Shown here: piece by piece, positions 27,484 through 37,304 of the stretch
Layout: each line of letters begins with the position of its first letter
Numbering within the stretch: the stretch's first letter is position 1
Assembly: GCA_949297075.1 (NCBI GenBank)
Contig: CASFRX010000023.1
Coordinates: 1-40,516, forward strand
Length of the DNA: 40,516 bases
Direction of reading: 5' to 3'
Source: an uncultured Oscillospiraceae bacterium
GTDB lineage: Bacteria; Bacillota; Clostridia; Oscillospirales; Acutalibacteraceae
Position numbers and translations under genes: made by a program
Notes under the pieces: model-generated
Database searches by the model: none
Seen by the model: the letters and a program-made list of their open reading frames with translations, nothing else
Told to the model about the DNA's origin: nothing

Positions 27484-28833
27484 TTATATAAGTCTATCTT
27501 TAACTACGCTTGCAATATCATCAGCAAGGCGTTTAATCTGTTCTTCATCCTTGCCCTCAACCATTACACGAATCAAAGGCTCTGTTCCTGAAACTCTTAC
27601 AAGCACTCTGCCTGCGCCGTTAAGCTCAGCTTCTGCGCTCTGTATTGCTTTCTTTATCTCTGCATCTTTTGCATATCGAACCTTGCCTATCTTAGAAACA
27701 CGGACATTGACCATAACCTGAGGATAAATCTCAATTTCCTTTGCAAGTTCACTCAAGGTTTTGCCGCTGCGCTTTATAGTCTGCAAAAGCTGAATTGCAG
27801 ATAGCTGACCGTCACCTGTTGAAGCATAGTCAAGGAAAATAACATGACCTGACTGCTCACCGCCTATAGAGTATCCGCCTTCAATCATGCGCTCAAGCAC
27901 ATATCTGTCACCAACAGAGGTAACTTCAACATTTATTCCGTTGTTTTTACAATAATCGTGAAAGCCCATATTGCTCATAACAGTAACTACGGCCGTATCA
28001 TTTTTAAGCATATTTTGCTCACGCAAAGATTTAGCACAAATGGCTACAATTTTATCGCCGTCAACAACATTGCCGTTTTCATCAACGGCAAGCATTCTGT
28101 CTGCGTCTCCGTCAAAAGCGAAACCAACATCACATTTATTATCAATAACAAATTTCTGCAAAGCTTCCAAATGAGTTGAACCGCAGTTACGGTTGATATT
28201 GATACCGTTTGGCACAGCTGAAAGAATTTCAAAATCAGCACCCAAATCCGTAAACAGCTGCGGAGCGGTAAAAGAAGCTGAACCGTTTGCACAGTCTAAG
28301 GCGATTTTCATTCCGCTAAACTCTTCATCAACAGTTTCGAGCAAATGCTCAATATAATCAATTCTCGACATATCGGCTTCTCTGATTCTGCCGACTTCAC
28401 CGCCGATTTTTGCATCAGGGACTATAGTTCCGTCGAGAATAATCTCTTCGATTTTTTCTTCCAATTCATCAGGCAGCTTATAACCGTCAGATTTGAAAAT
28501 TTTAATGCCGTTGTATTCACAGGGGTTATGTGATGCTGAAATCATAATACCGGCATCATAACCGTATTTTTGAACAAGAAAAGCAACAGCAGGTGTAGGC
28601 ACAACGCCAACGCTGAGCACATCCGCACCTACCGAGCAAAGTCCCGCGGAGATTGCGGAGCGCAGCATTTCGGAGGAAATACGAGTATCCATTCCTATAA
28701 GCACACGGGGACGCTTATGCTGACTATCGGTTAATACCATTGCAGCAGCTCGGCCGATTTGCATCGAGAGCTCACAAGTCAATTCGCTGTTTGCAACGCC
28801 TCTTGCACCGTCTGTTCCAAAAAGTCTACCCAT
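27484..28833 (-). CDS. glmM: Phosphoglucosamine mutase
   Basis: Converts glucosamine-6-phosphate to glucosamine-1-phosphate for peptidoglycan precursors. The 449-residue length is typical. The phosphorylated serine is Ser101 in ISASHNP. The metal loop is FDGDADRM (about 239-246), the sugar loop is GGEQSGH and the C-terminal phosphate loop is RVSGTEPLIRVMVE. It follows ruvB by 15 bp; expression together with the Holliday-junction genes is likely from spacing. Confidence 0.96.
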   Translation of the reverse strand: MGRLFGTDGARGVANSELTCELSMQIGRAAAMVLTDSQHKRPRVLIGMDTRISSEMLRSAISAGLCSVGADVLSVGVVPTPAVAFLVQKYGYDAGIMISASHNPCEYNGIKIFKSDGYKLPDELEEKIEEIILDGTIVPDAKIGGEVGRIREADMSRIDYIEHLLETVDEEFSGMKIALDCANGSASFTAPQLFTDLGADFEILSAVPNGININRNCGSTHLEALQKFVIDNKCDVGFAFDGDADRMLAVDENGNVVDGDKIVAICAKSLREQNMLKNDTAVVTVMSNMGFHDYCKNNGINVEVTSVGDRYVLERMIEGGYSIGGEQSGHVIFLDYASTGDGQLSAIQLLQTIKRSGKTLSELAKEIEIYPQVMVNVRVSKIGKVRYAKDAEIKKAIQSAEAELNGAGRVLVRVSGTEPLIRVMVEGKDEEQIKRLADDIASVVKDRLI

Positions 28834-28848
28834 TTAGATTAAATCCTT

Positions 28849-29880
28849 TCAAAATAATTTCTGCTGCCCTTCCATAGGAAGACCGAGGTGGGCATAACCT
28901 GCCGGAGTTACTATTCTGCCTCTGGAGGTACGGCTCAAAAAGCCGATTTGCATAAGATAAGGCTCATATACATCTTCTATAGTAATTGCTTCTTCTCCGA
29001 TAACAGCGGCTATTGTTTCAAGGCCTACGGGACCGCCGTTATAAAATTTGATTATTGAAGAGAGCAGCAATCTGTCAATATTATCAAGTCCGAGTTCATC
29101 AATCTCAAGGCGATTGAGAGCCAACTGAGCACTTTTCAAATCTATTTTGCCTGAAGAAAAAACCTGAGCAAAATCACGGGCTCGTTTAAGCAAACGGTTT
29201 GCAATACGAGGAGTGCCGCGGGAGCGAGAGGCAATTTCCAAAGCGCCTTCATCATCAGCTTCAACATTTAGTATTCCGGCGGAACGCTTAACTATACTTG
29301 CAAGCTCCTCCGGCGTATATAGCTCTAATCGCAGTATAACGCCGAAACGGTCTCGAAGAGGTGCGCTGAGCTGACCTGCACGGGTAGTCGCACCGATAAG
29401 AGTAAAACGCTTTAAATCAAGCCTTATGGAACGAGCCGACGGACCTTTGCCGATAATAATATCTAAGGCATTATCCTCCATAGCAGGATAAAGAACCTCT
29501 TCAACGGCACGGGAAAGCCTGTGTATTTCATCAACGAAAAGCACATCGCCATCGTTAAGGTTGGTCAGAAGTGCGGCTAAATCGCCCGGCTTTTCGATTG
29601 CAGGACCTGAGGTGACACGGAAATTGACACCCATTTCATTGGCTATAATACCTGCAAGAGTGGTTTTGCCAAGGCCGGGAGGTCCGTAGAGCAAAACATG
29701 ATCGAGAGGCTCATTTCTTGATTTTGCAGCCTCAATATATATACGCAGGTTCTCCTTGACTTTTTCCTGACCGATATAATCATCCATTTGCTGAGGTCTC
29801 AAGGACTGCTCTATAGAGTTATCTTCCTGAGTATAGCCGGAAGCAATTATTCGGCTTTCATAATCCATTTCATCTGGCAT
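28849..29880 (-). CDS. ruvB: Holliday junction branch migration helicase RuvB
   Basis: AAA+ motor that drives branch migration with RuvA. The 343-residue protein carries Walker [10 protein letters not shown] (about 66-74), Walker [10 protein letters not shown] (about 114-122), the sensor [18 protein letters not shown] and a C-terminal winged helix ending [19 protein letters not shown]. It is 15 bp downstream of ruvA. Confidence 0.97.
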   Translation of the reverse strand: MPDEMDYESRIIASGYTQEDNSIEQSLRPQQMDDYIGQEKVKENLRIYIEAAKSRNEPLDHVLLYGPPGLGKTTLAGIIANEMGVNFRVTSGPAIEKPGDLAALLTNLNDGDVLFVDEIHRLSRAVEEVLYPAMEDNALDIIIGKGPSARSIRLDLKRFTLIGATTRAGQLSAPLRDRFGVILRLELYTPEELASIVKRSAGILNVEADDEGALEIASRSRGTPRIANRLLKRARDFAQVFSSGKIDLKSAQLALNRLEIDELGLDNIDRLLLSSIIKFYNGGPVGLETIAAVIGEEAITIEDVYEPYLMQIGFLSRTSRGRIVTPAGYAHLGLPMEGQQKLF

Positions 29881-29895
29881 TAAGGCTCACCTCCA

Positions 29896-30501
29896 TTAAA
29901 AGCCGCCGGACATTCCGATTAAAGCTTGTTTAATAAGTTCATCAACGGACAGATTCGGGTCAAGCTTGCCTACAGCAATGCTCGCTTGAGTTCGGCTAAA
30001 GCCAAGCGACATAAGAGCTTCTACGGCTTCACTGCCTGAATCAGTTGAATTTACTGCCCTGACCTCCGAAAGCTCAATAGCAGATGCGCCCATTGCAAAG
30101 GGAGCTAACTTATCCTTAAGCTCGGTAATAATGCGCTGAGCAATTTTCGGACCTATGCCCTGTGCCGCCGTAATTGCTTTAACATCGCCTGAGGCAACAG
30201 CTAAAGCAAGCTTATCGGGGGTTAGCTGAGAAAGTATTGCCAAGCCTGCTTTTGGTCCTACTCCGGAAACGCTGATTAGTGTTTTATAGCAATCCAACTC
30301 GTTTTCATCGGCAAAGCCGAACAAATCGAGAGCGTCTTCACGCACGCTAAGATATGTAAAAAGAGTAACCGTATCACCTATTTCGGCAACCTTACGCAAA
30401 GTGTTAAGACTTGTAAAACAGCGGAAAGCTACACCGTTGCAAGATACGGCAACGCTTGTTTCGTCCGTATGAACAACCTTGCCGGTTATTGAATAAAACA
30501 T
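29896..30501 (-). CDS. ruvA: Holliday junction DNA-binding protein RuvA
   Basis: Tetrameric junction-binding partner of RuvB. The 201-residue protein has the N-terminal OB fold (1-62), two helix-hairpin-helix motifs (SVSGVGPKAGLAIL, about 78-91, and AQGIGPKIAQRII, about 114-126) and the C-terminal RuvB-binding helix bundle (EAVEALMSLGFSRTQASIAV). It lies between ruvC and ruvB. Confidence 0.96.
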   Translation of the reverse strand: MFYSITGKVVHTDETSVAVSCNGVAFRCFTSLNTLRKVAEIGDTVTLFTYLSVREDALDLFGFADENELDCYKTLISVSGVGPKAGLAILSQLTPDKLALAVASGDVKAITAAQGIGPKIAQRIITELKDKLAPFAMGASAIELSEVRAVNSTDSGSEAVEALMSLGFSRTQASIAVGKLDPNLSVDELIKQALIGMSGGF

Positions 30502-30526
30502 ACCGATTAACCTCCGTTAATACTTA

Positions 30527-31009
30527 TCATTTTAAGAGAGAGCCTGCACTGTGGGCATGACAGATAGCAAGAGCCAACGCATCGGCTGTATCGTCAGGCT
30601 TTGGAACAGCTTTGAGATTCAGCATCAGCCTTGTCATTTCCTGAACCTGCTTTTTTTCTGCCCTGCCGTAACCGACAACGCTTTGCTTAACCTGTAAAGG
30701 TGTGTATTCCGCTATATCCAATCCGCCTTGTGCGGCGGCAAGCACAATAACACCCCTTGCCTGTGCAACATCAATAGCCGTCTTGGTATTAGTGTTAAAA
30801 AAAAGCTTTTCAATAGACATAGCGTCAGGCTTGTAATTTTCTATCAGACAAGATAATCCGTTATATATGGTTTGCAATCGCAGATCAAAATCAGTATGTG
30901 CCTGAGTTGTAACAGCCCCGTAATCAACCACAGTAAAGTGATTTGAAATATAATCAACCACACCGTAGCCAATTATTGCATAGCCCGGATCAATGCCGAG
31001 AATTCTCAT
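30527..31009 (-). CDS. ruvC: Holliday junction resolvase RuvC
   Basis: Endonuclease that resolves Holliday junctions. The start is ATG 31007-31009 with GGAG 8 nt upstream, giving 160 residues; an in-frame start nine codons upstream is less likely. Catalytic acids are visible: Asp7 (ILGIDPG), Glu in [11 protein letters not shown] (about 68) and the C-terminal pair in [17 protein letters not shown]. It heads the ruvC-ruvA-ruvB-glmM run. Confidence 0.95.
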   Translation of the reverse strand: MRILGIDPGYAIIGYGVVDYISNHFTVVDYGAVTTQAHTDFDLRLQTIYNGLSCLIENYKPDAMSIEKLFFNTNTKTAIDVAQARGVIVLAAAQGGLDIAEYTPLQVKQSVVGYGRAEKKQVQEMTRLMLNLKAVPKPDDTADALALAICHAHSAGSLLK

Positions 31010-31079
31010 TTCTACTACTCCAATATCTGTTATCAATTCATTATATCACACTCCACACATAAAAGTAAAGACTTTTATA

Positions 31080-32702
31080 TTAATTATTATTAATATTTGC
31101 AGTTACGGTTTTTGAAAACACAGGCGCACAGTCTACAGAGCCTGATTCACCATCGTCACACATAATTACCACTGCATATTCAGGGCTTTCATACGGAAAA
31201 TAACCTGCAAACCAGGTGACCAATCGTTCACTCCCCTGAATAAATTCACCGCTTTGCGCTGTTGCCGTTTTGCCGCAGACATTTATATCCGCAACAGCGG
31301 CTGCTTTACCTGTACCCTCACGCACGGCAAGCTCTAAAAATGAGCTTATTAAATTAGTGTTTTCCGAAGAAAAAAGCCTAAAAGGCGATTTTGAAATATG
31401 GCGATTGAAAATCTCACCATCTTCATCGCACAGACCTTGAACCAAATACGGCTCAGTATATTTTCCTCCGTTTGCAATAGCCGCATAGAGAGAGGCTACC
31501 TGAATAATATTTGCGCTGAGAGCTCCTTGACCGAAAGAAAAATTAGCCCTTGCCTCGGCAGATTCAAGCTCCTTTAACTGCGGCAAGCTCCCACTATAGG
31601 TTTTCATGCCGTATGCAAGTTCAACAGAGCTTCCGAAGCCTAAATCTGCTGCCGATTCCAAGACTTTTTTGAAGTCAATTTTCTCTATCAGATTTATGAA
31701 ATAGCAGTTGCAGGAATAGCAAAGCGCCGATGCCATATTTACTTTTCCGTGTGCTTTAAGACAGCCAAAGCTTCTCGAGCCGCTGTTTATACTTCCGCTG
31801 CAATAATATTCAAAATCCGCAGTAATCCCCTGCTCCAATGCACTTAAAGCAACAAGAGGCTTAAAAACCGAGCCTACGGGATAAGCACCGAAACATCTGT
31901 TAAATAAAGGCAAATCGCTGTCCGTTAAACACTCTGCAATATTATTACGGTTGATATTAGGCCGACTTGCTATAGCCGATATTTCTCCTGTATCAACCTT
32001 TAATATGACTGCCGCACCTTTTTTTAATCCGCATGAATCCATTGCATTTTCCAAAGCCGCCTGCATTTTTTTGTCAATAGTCAGCACAACTCCGGCTTTG
32101 CTGTTGTAATTATCGTTTATCAACTCTGTTTCTTCTCCTGCCAGGATATCGCCGTTTGCCTGTGCATAAATACGGGCACGCAAAACTCCTCTATGTTTAT
32201 TCAAATACTCGTCAAAGCTCTTTTCTATACCGGTTACACCGCTTTCTCCGCTCTCATCAAGATAACCGATTACATGAGTTGCAAGATTTGAGCTATTATA
32301 CCGCTTGTATATTTGAGTTGTGGTAATATCTTCACAGATCACACTGTTGCCAAGCTCCAAAACTATAGGATTATTTCGGCTTATCTCCTTTGAAGCCGCT
32401 TCAAAAGCTTTTTTATCTAAAACTTGCTTCAATTCATTCATAGCCAAAACGCCCGGCTTAACAACGCTTATAAAGCTTGATTTATCTGCCACAAGCCTTT
32501 CACCGTTTATATCATAAATAAGTCCCCTGCTTTGAGCAATTTCAACGCTTTTAGATGCTGATACATTGCCGGCTGAAATATTGCCGCTATATATTTGTAT
32601 AATACGAACGGGCAGCAAACCGAAAGAAAACATAAGTATTAAATATATTGTAATAACTCTTGAAACCGTTTTTTTAGTATTTTTCAAGTTAATCACCTGC
32701 AA
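31080..32702 (-). CDS. Penicillin-binding protein, transpeptidase (class B, PBP2/FtsI-like)
   Basis: Cross-links peptidoglycan outside the membrane. The 540-residue protein has one N-terminal membrane segment (about 16-36), a short pedestal domain (about 55-190) and a transpeptidase domain. The active-site motifs are SVFK (Ser278, Lys281), SCN in LCYSCNCYF, and KTA in the late CGKTATAQSG segment, where KTG is usual. It is smaller than typical PBP2 or FtsI, and a spore-related or minor PBP is possible. It lies between tyrS and ruvC with no SEDS partner gene nearby. Confidence 0.88.
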   Translation of the reverse strand: MQVINLKNTKKTVSRVITIYLILMFSFGLLPVRIIQIYSGNISAGNVSASKSVEIAQSRGLIYDINGERLVADKSSFISVVKPGVLAMNELKQVLDKKAFEAASKEISRNNPIVLELGNSVICEDITTTQIYKRYNSSNLATHVIGYLDESGESGVTGIEKSFDEYLNKHRGVLRARIYAQANGDILAGEETELINDNYNSKAGVVLTIDKKMQAALENAMDSCGLKKGAAVILKVDTGEISAIASRPNINRNNIAECLTDSDLPLFNRCFGAYPVGSVFKPLVALSALEQGITADFEYYCSGSINSGSRSFGCLKAHGKVNMASALCYSCNCYFINLIEKIDFKKVLESAADLGFGSSVELAYGMKTYSGSLPQLKELESAEARANFSFGQGALSANIIQVASLYAAIANGGKYTEPYLVQGLCDEDGEIFNRHISKSPFRLFSSENTNLISSFLELAVREGTGKAAAVADINVCGKTATAQSGEFIQGSERLVTWFAGYFPYESPEYAVVIMCDDGESGSVDCAPVFSKTVTANINNN

Positions 32703-32730
32703 ATAATAATATAGCTATTATCCGCAAAAG

Positions 32731-32768
32731 ATATAAAAAAATACCGATACCCTTAAGGATATCGGTAT
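32731..32768 (-). terminator. Intrinsic terminator of tyrS
   Basis: On the minus strand ATACCGATATCC and GGGTATCGGTAT pair around TTAA (stem 32741-32768, one mismatch) and are followed by seven T. It starts 15 bp past the tyrS stop. Confidence 0.88.
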
Positions 32769-32782
32769 ACAATAAGTATAAA

Positions 32783-34009
32783 TCACTTTGTGATTTTATG
32801 GAATACTTTTTTGCCTTTTTTGATGATTACAAAGCCGCCGTTTTCAAGCTTTGCTTCTTCGATAGCGGCATCAATACCACTGACCTTTACATCGTCAACA
32901 CTGACTCCGCCTTGGTCAATAAGTCTGCGTGCTTCGCCCTTTGACTTTGCAATTCCGATTTTGACAAGAACATCAATAACCGTAATTTTACCTTCTGTAA
33001 AATCCTCTGAAGCAAGGGCGGTTGTAGGCATATTATCTGTATTTGCGCCGCCTGCAAACAGAGCACGGGCAGCTTCCTGTGCCTTTGAAGCCTCTTCTTC
33101 GCCGTGAACAAGCTTTGTAAGCTCGAAAGCAAGGATTTCCTTGGCTTTATTCAGCTGACTGCCCTCCCAAGAATCCATTTCATTGATTTCTTCAATGGGG
33201 AGGAAGGTAAGCATACGGATACATTTAAGAACATCAGTATCGGCAACATTGCGCCAATATTGATAAAATTCAAAGGGTGAAGTTTTATTGGGGTCAAGCC
33301 ATACAGCGTTGCCTGCTGTTTTGCCCATCTTCTTGCCCTGTGAATCAGTCAGAAGAGTAATAGTCATTGCATGAGCATCTTTGCCGAGTTTACGGCGGAC
33401 AAGCTCAGTACCGCCAAGCATATTTGACCACTGATCATCGCCGCCAAACTGCATATTACAGCCGTATTCTTTGAAAAGATGATAGAAATCATAGCTTTGC
33501 ATAATCATGTAGTTGAACTCAAGGAAGCTCAAGCCCTTTTCCATGCGCTGTTTGTAGCACTCGGCACGGAGCATATTATTGACAGAGAAGCAAGCACCCA
33601 CTTCACGAAGCATATCAATGTAGTTAAGGTTTAGAAGCCAATCTGCATTATTAACCATCTGTGCCTTGCCTTCGCCAAACTCTATGAATTTTTCCATTTG
33701 ACGCTTGAAGCACTCGGCATTGTGGTCAATATCCTCTTTAGTGAGCATTTTGCGCATATCGGTGCGTCCTGAGGGATCACCAATCATTGTCGTGCCGCCG
33801 CCGATGAGTGCAATAGGCTTATTGCCTGCCATCTGAAGGCGTTTCATAAGCGTGAGCGCCATAAAATGACCGGCGGTAAGGCTGTCTGCCGTACAGTCAA
33901 AACCAATGTAAAACGTTGCTTTACCTGCATTTATCATTGTTCTGATTTCTTCTTCGTTTGTTACCTGAGCAATTAAGCCACGGGCAACAAGTTCTTCATA
34001 AATCTGCAT
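32783..34009 (-). CDS. tyrS: Tyrosyl-tRNA synthetase
   Basis: Charges tRNA-Tyr. The 408-residue protein has a class I catalytic domain with the HIGH-equivalent TADSLTAGHF (about 41-50), the tyrosine-binding stretch around MQSYDFYHL and QFGGDDQWSN, and KMGKT (about 234) in place of KMSKS. An S4 RNA-binding domain closes the C-terminus (about 345-408). AAAGGA precedes the start. Expression is controlled by the Tyr T-box upstream. Confidence 0.96.
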   Translation of the reverse strand: MQIYEELVARGLIAQVTNEEEIRTMINAGKATFYIGFDCTADSLTAGHFMALTLMKRLQMAGNKPIALIGGGTTMIGDPSGRTDMRKMLTKEDIDHNAECFKRQMEKFIEFGEGKAQMVNNADWLLNLNYIDMLREVGACFSVNNMLRAECYKQRMEKGLSFLEFNYMIMQSYDFYHLFKEYGCNMQFGGDDQWSNMLGGTELVRRKLGKDAHAMTITLLTDSQGKKMGKTAGNAVWLDPNKTSPFEFYQYWRNVADTDVLKCIRMLTFLPIEEINEMDSWEGSQLNKAKEILAFELTKLVHGEEEASKAQEAARALFAGGANTDNMPTTALASEDFTEGKITVIDVLVKIGIAKSKGEARRLIDQGGVSVDDVKVSGIDAAIEEAKLENGGFVIIKKGKKVFHKITK

Positions 34010-34056
34010 ATTATTTCTTTCCTTTCGGTCGGTTTAGTTTACTCAAAATTATAAAA

Positions 34057-34312
34057 GCCCTCTGCCAAAAACGACAGAGGGCGAATTAACGCGGTACCAC
34101 CTCTAATTAAGCTTAACTTCACAGCTAAGCTCCTCAATGAGTAAGCAAATATTACTCAAGCGCTTTAACGGGCGCACCCGACCTTGCCTACTGAATATTT
34201 CAGCAAAGCAGCTCCGAGATGTATTTCTCACGCCGGCCGTTACTGTCTCGCAGCAAACGACAGCTCTCTTTAAACGCCTAAACACGGATACTTATTCTCA
34301 TCACAGCTATTG
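34057..34312 (-). promoter_or_regulatory. T-box riboswitch with Tyr (UAC) specifier
   Basis: The minus-strand leader begins near 34312 and has an AGAGAG element, a UAC specifier within GAGAAATACATCTC (34221-34223) and the T-box GAGGTGGTACCGC (34091-34103). The terminator GCCCTCTG/CAGAGGGC (34057-34082) is followed by TTTTATAATTTT. It fits control of tyrS by uncharged tRNA-Tyr. It fills the gene-free stretch before tyrS. Confidence 0.94.
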
Positions 34313-34318
34313 AAATAC

Positions 34319-34346
34319 ATTATATAGTAAATAAATTTTTTGTCAA
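34319..34346 (-). promoter_or_regulatory. Sigma-A promoter of the tyrS T-box leader
   Basis: Minus-strand TTGACA (34341-34346) and TATAAT (34319-34324), both perfect, with a 16-bp spacer. Confidence 0.85.
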
Positions 34347-34352
34347 GTTCAA

Positions 34353-35129
34353 TTATCTCAAATCTTTAATAGCCTCGTAAGCGTTAGGTGCGTCCACTCT
34401 AAAATCAATTACATCCGCTTCAATAGAGCAATGCTCAACGCCAATAGCTTTTAAAGGCTCAATAAAATCCGAAAGATTAAATCCATCCCCTACTTTGGGA
34501 TAAATGCGCTTTTTGCCAAGCTCGGCAGGCGGATTGGGGTTAGATATATGGGCGTGTACTACCCAATCTTTATAATCGTAAAGCAGGCTAAAAGACTCAT
34601 TTTGTTCATACATATGCTTAATATCTGCAAGCACTTTAACATAAGGCGAATTTACTGCCTTTGCGACCTCTATACCGTCTGCAACAGTATTAATAGCATT
34701 ACATTCCGCAGGTCTCAGCGGCTCAATGACAACAACTATATTATACTTTTCGGCAACAGGTACAACCAACTCCTCTAAGAAGCGGATTATATCCTTCCTG
34801 CCGTCCTTAAGGCTCATTCCATCGGGGATTCTTCGAGCACCCGAAGAACCGAATACAAGGTATTTCAGCCCTAAATATGAGGAACGGCTGAACAGTCTTT
34901 CAAGATACTCGCTGATCTCCTCATCGCTTGCCCTTTCTTCACCTACTAATTTGAGCCCTATAAAGCAGTTTGCCGCAACTATAGGCAAACCCACAGCCTT
35001 CATGGCCTCAATATGCTCCTGCGGCTTGTTTGCAATTTCCTGGCTATGACACTCAGCATAATCAAAGCCTAACTCTTTGATAAGCTTCATATTTTCAACA
35101 TTTGTGCCAATACATACACCAAATTTCAT
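34353..35129 (-). CDS. Sugar phosphate isomerase/epimerase-like TIM-barrel protein
   Basis: The protein of 258 residues belongs to the xylose-isomerase-like TIM barrel superfamily. It shows barrel strands such as MKFGVCIG, IVVVIEPLRP with a metal-ligand Glu, VLADIKHMYEQ, VVHAHISNPNP and CSIEADV. Substrate is unknown. The start at 35129 fits the family's usual beginning on strand one; an in-frame ATG at 35144, directly after the recN stop, is possible. It is the last gene of the dxs-to-recN run. Confidence 0.78.
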   Translation of the reverse strand: MKFGVCIGTNVENMKLIKELGFDYAECHSQEIANKPQEHIEAMKAVGLPIVAANCFIGLKLVGEERASDEEISEYLERLFSRSSYLGLKYLVFGSSGARRIPDGMSLKDGRKDIIRFLEELVVPVAEKYNIVVVIEPLRPAECNAINTVADGIEVAKAVNSPYVKVLADIKHMYEQNESFSLLYDYKDWVVHAHISNPNPPAELGKKRIYPKVGDGFNLSDFIEPLKAIGVEHCSIEADVIDFRVDAPNAYEAIKDLR

Positions 35130-35144
35130 TCTAAATAACCCCAT

Positions 35145-36806
35145 TTAGAGATTTAATAATTCTTCAGCCATATTAAGCTGTGTTTGCGTAATTTCTCCTG
35201 AGCCGATAATCCTTGCAAGCTCATGCTTCCTGCCCTCAAAATCGAGAGGGACAACGCTTGTGTAGGTTTTACCGTCATGCGAAGCCTTGCTGATTTCAAA
35301 ATGATGATCAGCCTGTGCGGCAATCTGCGCCAAATGAGTAACGCATATTACCTGCCTGCCTTTTGATACTTCGCTCAGCTTTTTGCCGAGCTTTGTTGCG
35401 GCTCTGCCGCTGACACCGGCATCAATTTCATCAAAGATAAGTGTATCAATCTCGTCTTTATCGGAAAGAACATTTTTAATCGCAAGCATAACACGGGAAA
35501 GCTCGCCTCCGGAAGCAATTTTTGCAAGAGGCTTTTTAGTTTCGCCAAGGTTAGGCGAAATTAAAAATTCAATCTCGTCCGCACCGTTTTCCGTCAGATT
35601 TATCGGCCTTATATCAACAGCGAACTGAACATTGGGCATATCAAGAAATTTTAGTTCAGCCTCGACCTTTTTTGCAAAATCTGCGGCAGTTGAAGTTCTC
35701 CGTTGAGTAAGCTTTTCTGAAAGGGCAACAACTTTTTGCTTTATCTTTTTCTGCTCTTCTTTAAGCTGAATAAGTCTTTCATCGGAAAACTCTATTTCCT
35801 GAAGCTCTTTCTTGCATTTTTCGCAAAATTCAAGCATCGCATCTTCATCTGCTCCGTATTTGCGGCTCAAACGGTTAAGATAATCTAACCTATCTTCTAC
35901 TGCCTGCGCATAAGCAGGGTCATAATCAAGCTCATCAATGGTTGAGCTTAAATTCTCCTGCACATCTTCAAGCTGATAGGAAAGCTCTCTGAGTTTATTT
36001 GCGCTATCCTCAATCACTGAATGATACTGAGAAACACCGTCCAGCTGATTGAAGCACATTTTAATCTGCTGTAATGCGCCTGCTGCTTCATTATAGCCGT
36101 TAATGAGCGAATAAGCTGCATTGAGCGAACCGATAATTTTCTCGCTGTTTCTGTGCAGAGTTCTCAAGGCTTTAAGCTCTTCCATTTCGCCGGGATTGAG
36201 ATTAGCATTTTCGATTTCATCAATTTGGTAAGTCAAAAGTTCAATTTTTCTGTTTTTCTCTTCATCATCGGTTACTAATCCCGATATTTCATGCCTAAGC
36301 TCAACCAAACTGTAAAAAGCTTCACGATACTCCGCAAGAAGAGCGTCAATATCTGCCATTTTGTCAATAAAATCGCAATGGCTTTCAGGATTGAGCAGCC
36401 GCTGACTGTCATGCTGACCGTGGATATTAATCAGCTCTCTGCCAACGGTTTTGAGCATGCTCACAGTAACAGGTATGCCGTTGATACGGCATGTGTTTTT
36501 TCCGTCAGCGCCGATAGTGCGCCTGATAAGCAGCATTCCGTCAGCCTCAGGCTCAATGCCCAATTCTTCAAGCATCGAATCAAAAGCTGAATTGTTAATT
36601 CTAAATTCAGCTGTAACACTTGCTTTAGCAGAGCCTGTGCGTACAAGCTCCTTTGAGGTACGCTCGCCCAAAACAGCGTTTATAGAATCGATAATTATTG
36701 ATTTACCTGCGCCGGTTTCACCGGTCATTATGTTTAGACCTCTTTCAAAGGAAATATCTGCTTTTTCAATTATAGCAACATTTTCGATTTTAAGGTTTTG
36801 GAGCAT
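35145..36806 (-). CDS. recN: DNA repair protein RecN
   Basis: SMC-like ATPase of double-strand break repair. The 553-residue protein has Walker A GETGAGKSI (about 30-38) near the N-terminus, a long coiled-coil middle (about 150-370), the ABC signature ASGGELSRVMLAIK, Walker B TLIFDEIDAGVSG and a VTHLAQIAA switch. The order nadK-argR-recN is common in Firmicutes. Confidence 0.96.
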   Translation of the reverse strand: MLQNLKIENVAIIEKADISFERGLNIMTGETGAGKSIIIDSINAVLGERTSKELVRTGSAKASVTAEFRINNSAFDSMLEELGIEPEADGMLLIRRTIGADGKNTCRINGIPVTVSMLKTVGRELINIHGQHDSQRLLNPESHCDFIDKMADIDALLAEYREAFYSLVELRHEISGLVTDDEEKNRKIELLTYQIDEIENANLNPGEMEELKALRTLHRNSEKIIGSLNAAYSLINGYNEAAGALQQIKMCFNQLDGVSQYHSVIEDSANKLRELSYQLEDVQENLSSTIDELDYDPAYAQAVEDRLDYLNRLSRKYGADEDAMLEFCEKCKKELQEIEFSDERLIQLKEEQKKIKQKVVALSEKLTQRRTSTAADFAKKVEAELKFLDMPNVQFAVDIRPINLTENGADEIEFLISPNLGETKKPLAKIASGGELSRVMLAIKNVLSDKDEIDTLIFDEIDAGVSGRAATKLGKKLSEVSKGRQVICVTHLAQIAAQADHHFEISKASHDGKTYTSVVPLDFEGRKHELARIIGSGEITQTQLNMAEELLNL

Positions 36807-36835
36807 ATTTAACCCTCATATCTAATCTTTAATAA

Positions 36836-37288
36836 TCACTTGTTCATTAAATTTCGTATTGTGTTGATAAATTCAACAGCCATTTCCTCGCTGCGGCAAA
36901 GGACAAAAATCGTATCATCGCCTGCCAAAGTACCCACAACACCGCTAAGCTCCATTGTATCAACAGCGGCACAAACTGCCTGCGCCATGCCTGCATAGCA
37001 CTTAATAACCGCAGTATTAACGGCATAATCGACCCAAAGGATTGACGGAGCAATAATGTTATGGAAATTTCTGCCCGCTTCCGTCATTGCAGTTTTAGGC
37101 ACTGTATAACGGTACTTTCCGTTTTTGCCCATGGATTTGATAAGTCCCAATTCTTTAATATCACGGGATATTGTTGCCTGAGTAACCTCTAAACCGCTTT
37201 GCCGCAACGCTTGAAGAAGCTCTTCCTGAGTGGAAATATCTTTTTCTTCAATAGTTTTTAAAACTAATTCCAATCTTTTTTTCTTCAT
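36836..37288 (-). CDS. argR: Arginine repressor ArgR
   Basis: Hexameric transcription factor using arginine as corepressor. The 150-residue protein has a winged helix-turn-helix (about 1-70, with VTQATISRDIKELGLIK) and a C-terminal oligomerisation/arginine-binding domain containing GTLAGDDTIFV (about 118-128). It lies between recN and nadK. Confidence 0.95.
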   Translation of the reverse strand: MKKKRLELVLKTIEEKDISTQEELLQALRQSGLEVTQATISRDIKELGLIKSMGKNGKYRYTVPKTAMTEAGRNFHNIIAPSILWVDYAVNTAVIKCYAGMAQAVCAAVDTMELSGVVGTLAGDDTIFVLCRSEEMAVEFINTIRNLMNK

Positions 37289-37304
37289 GATTTTTCTCCT
37301 TCTT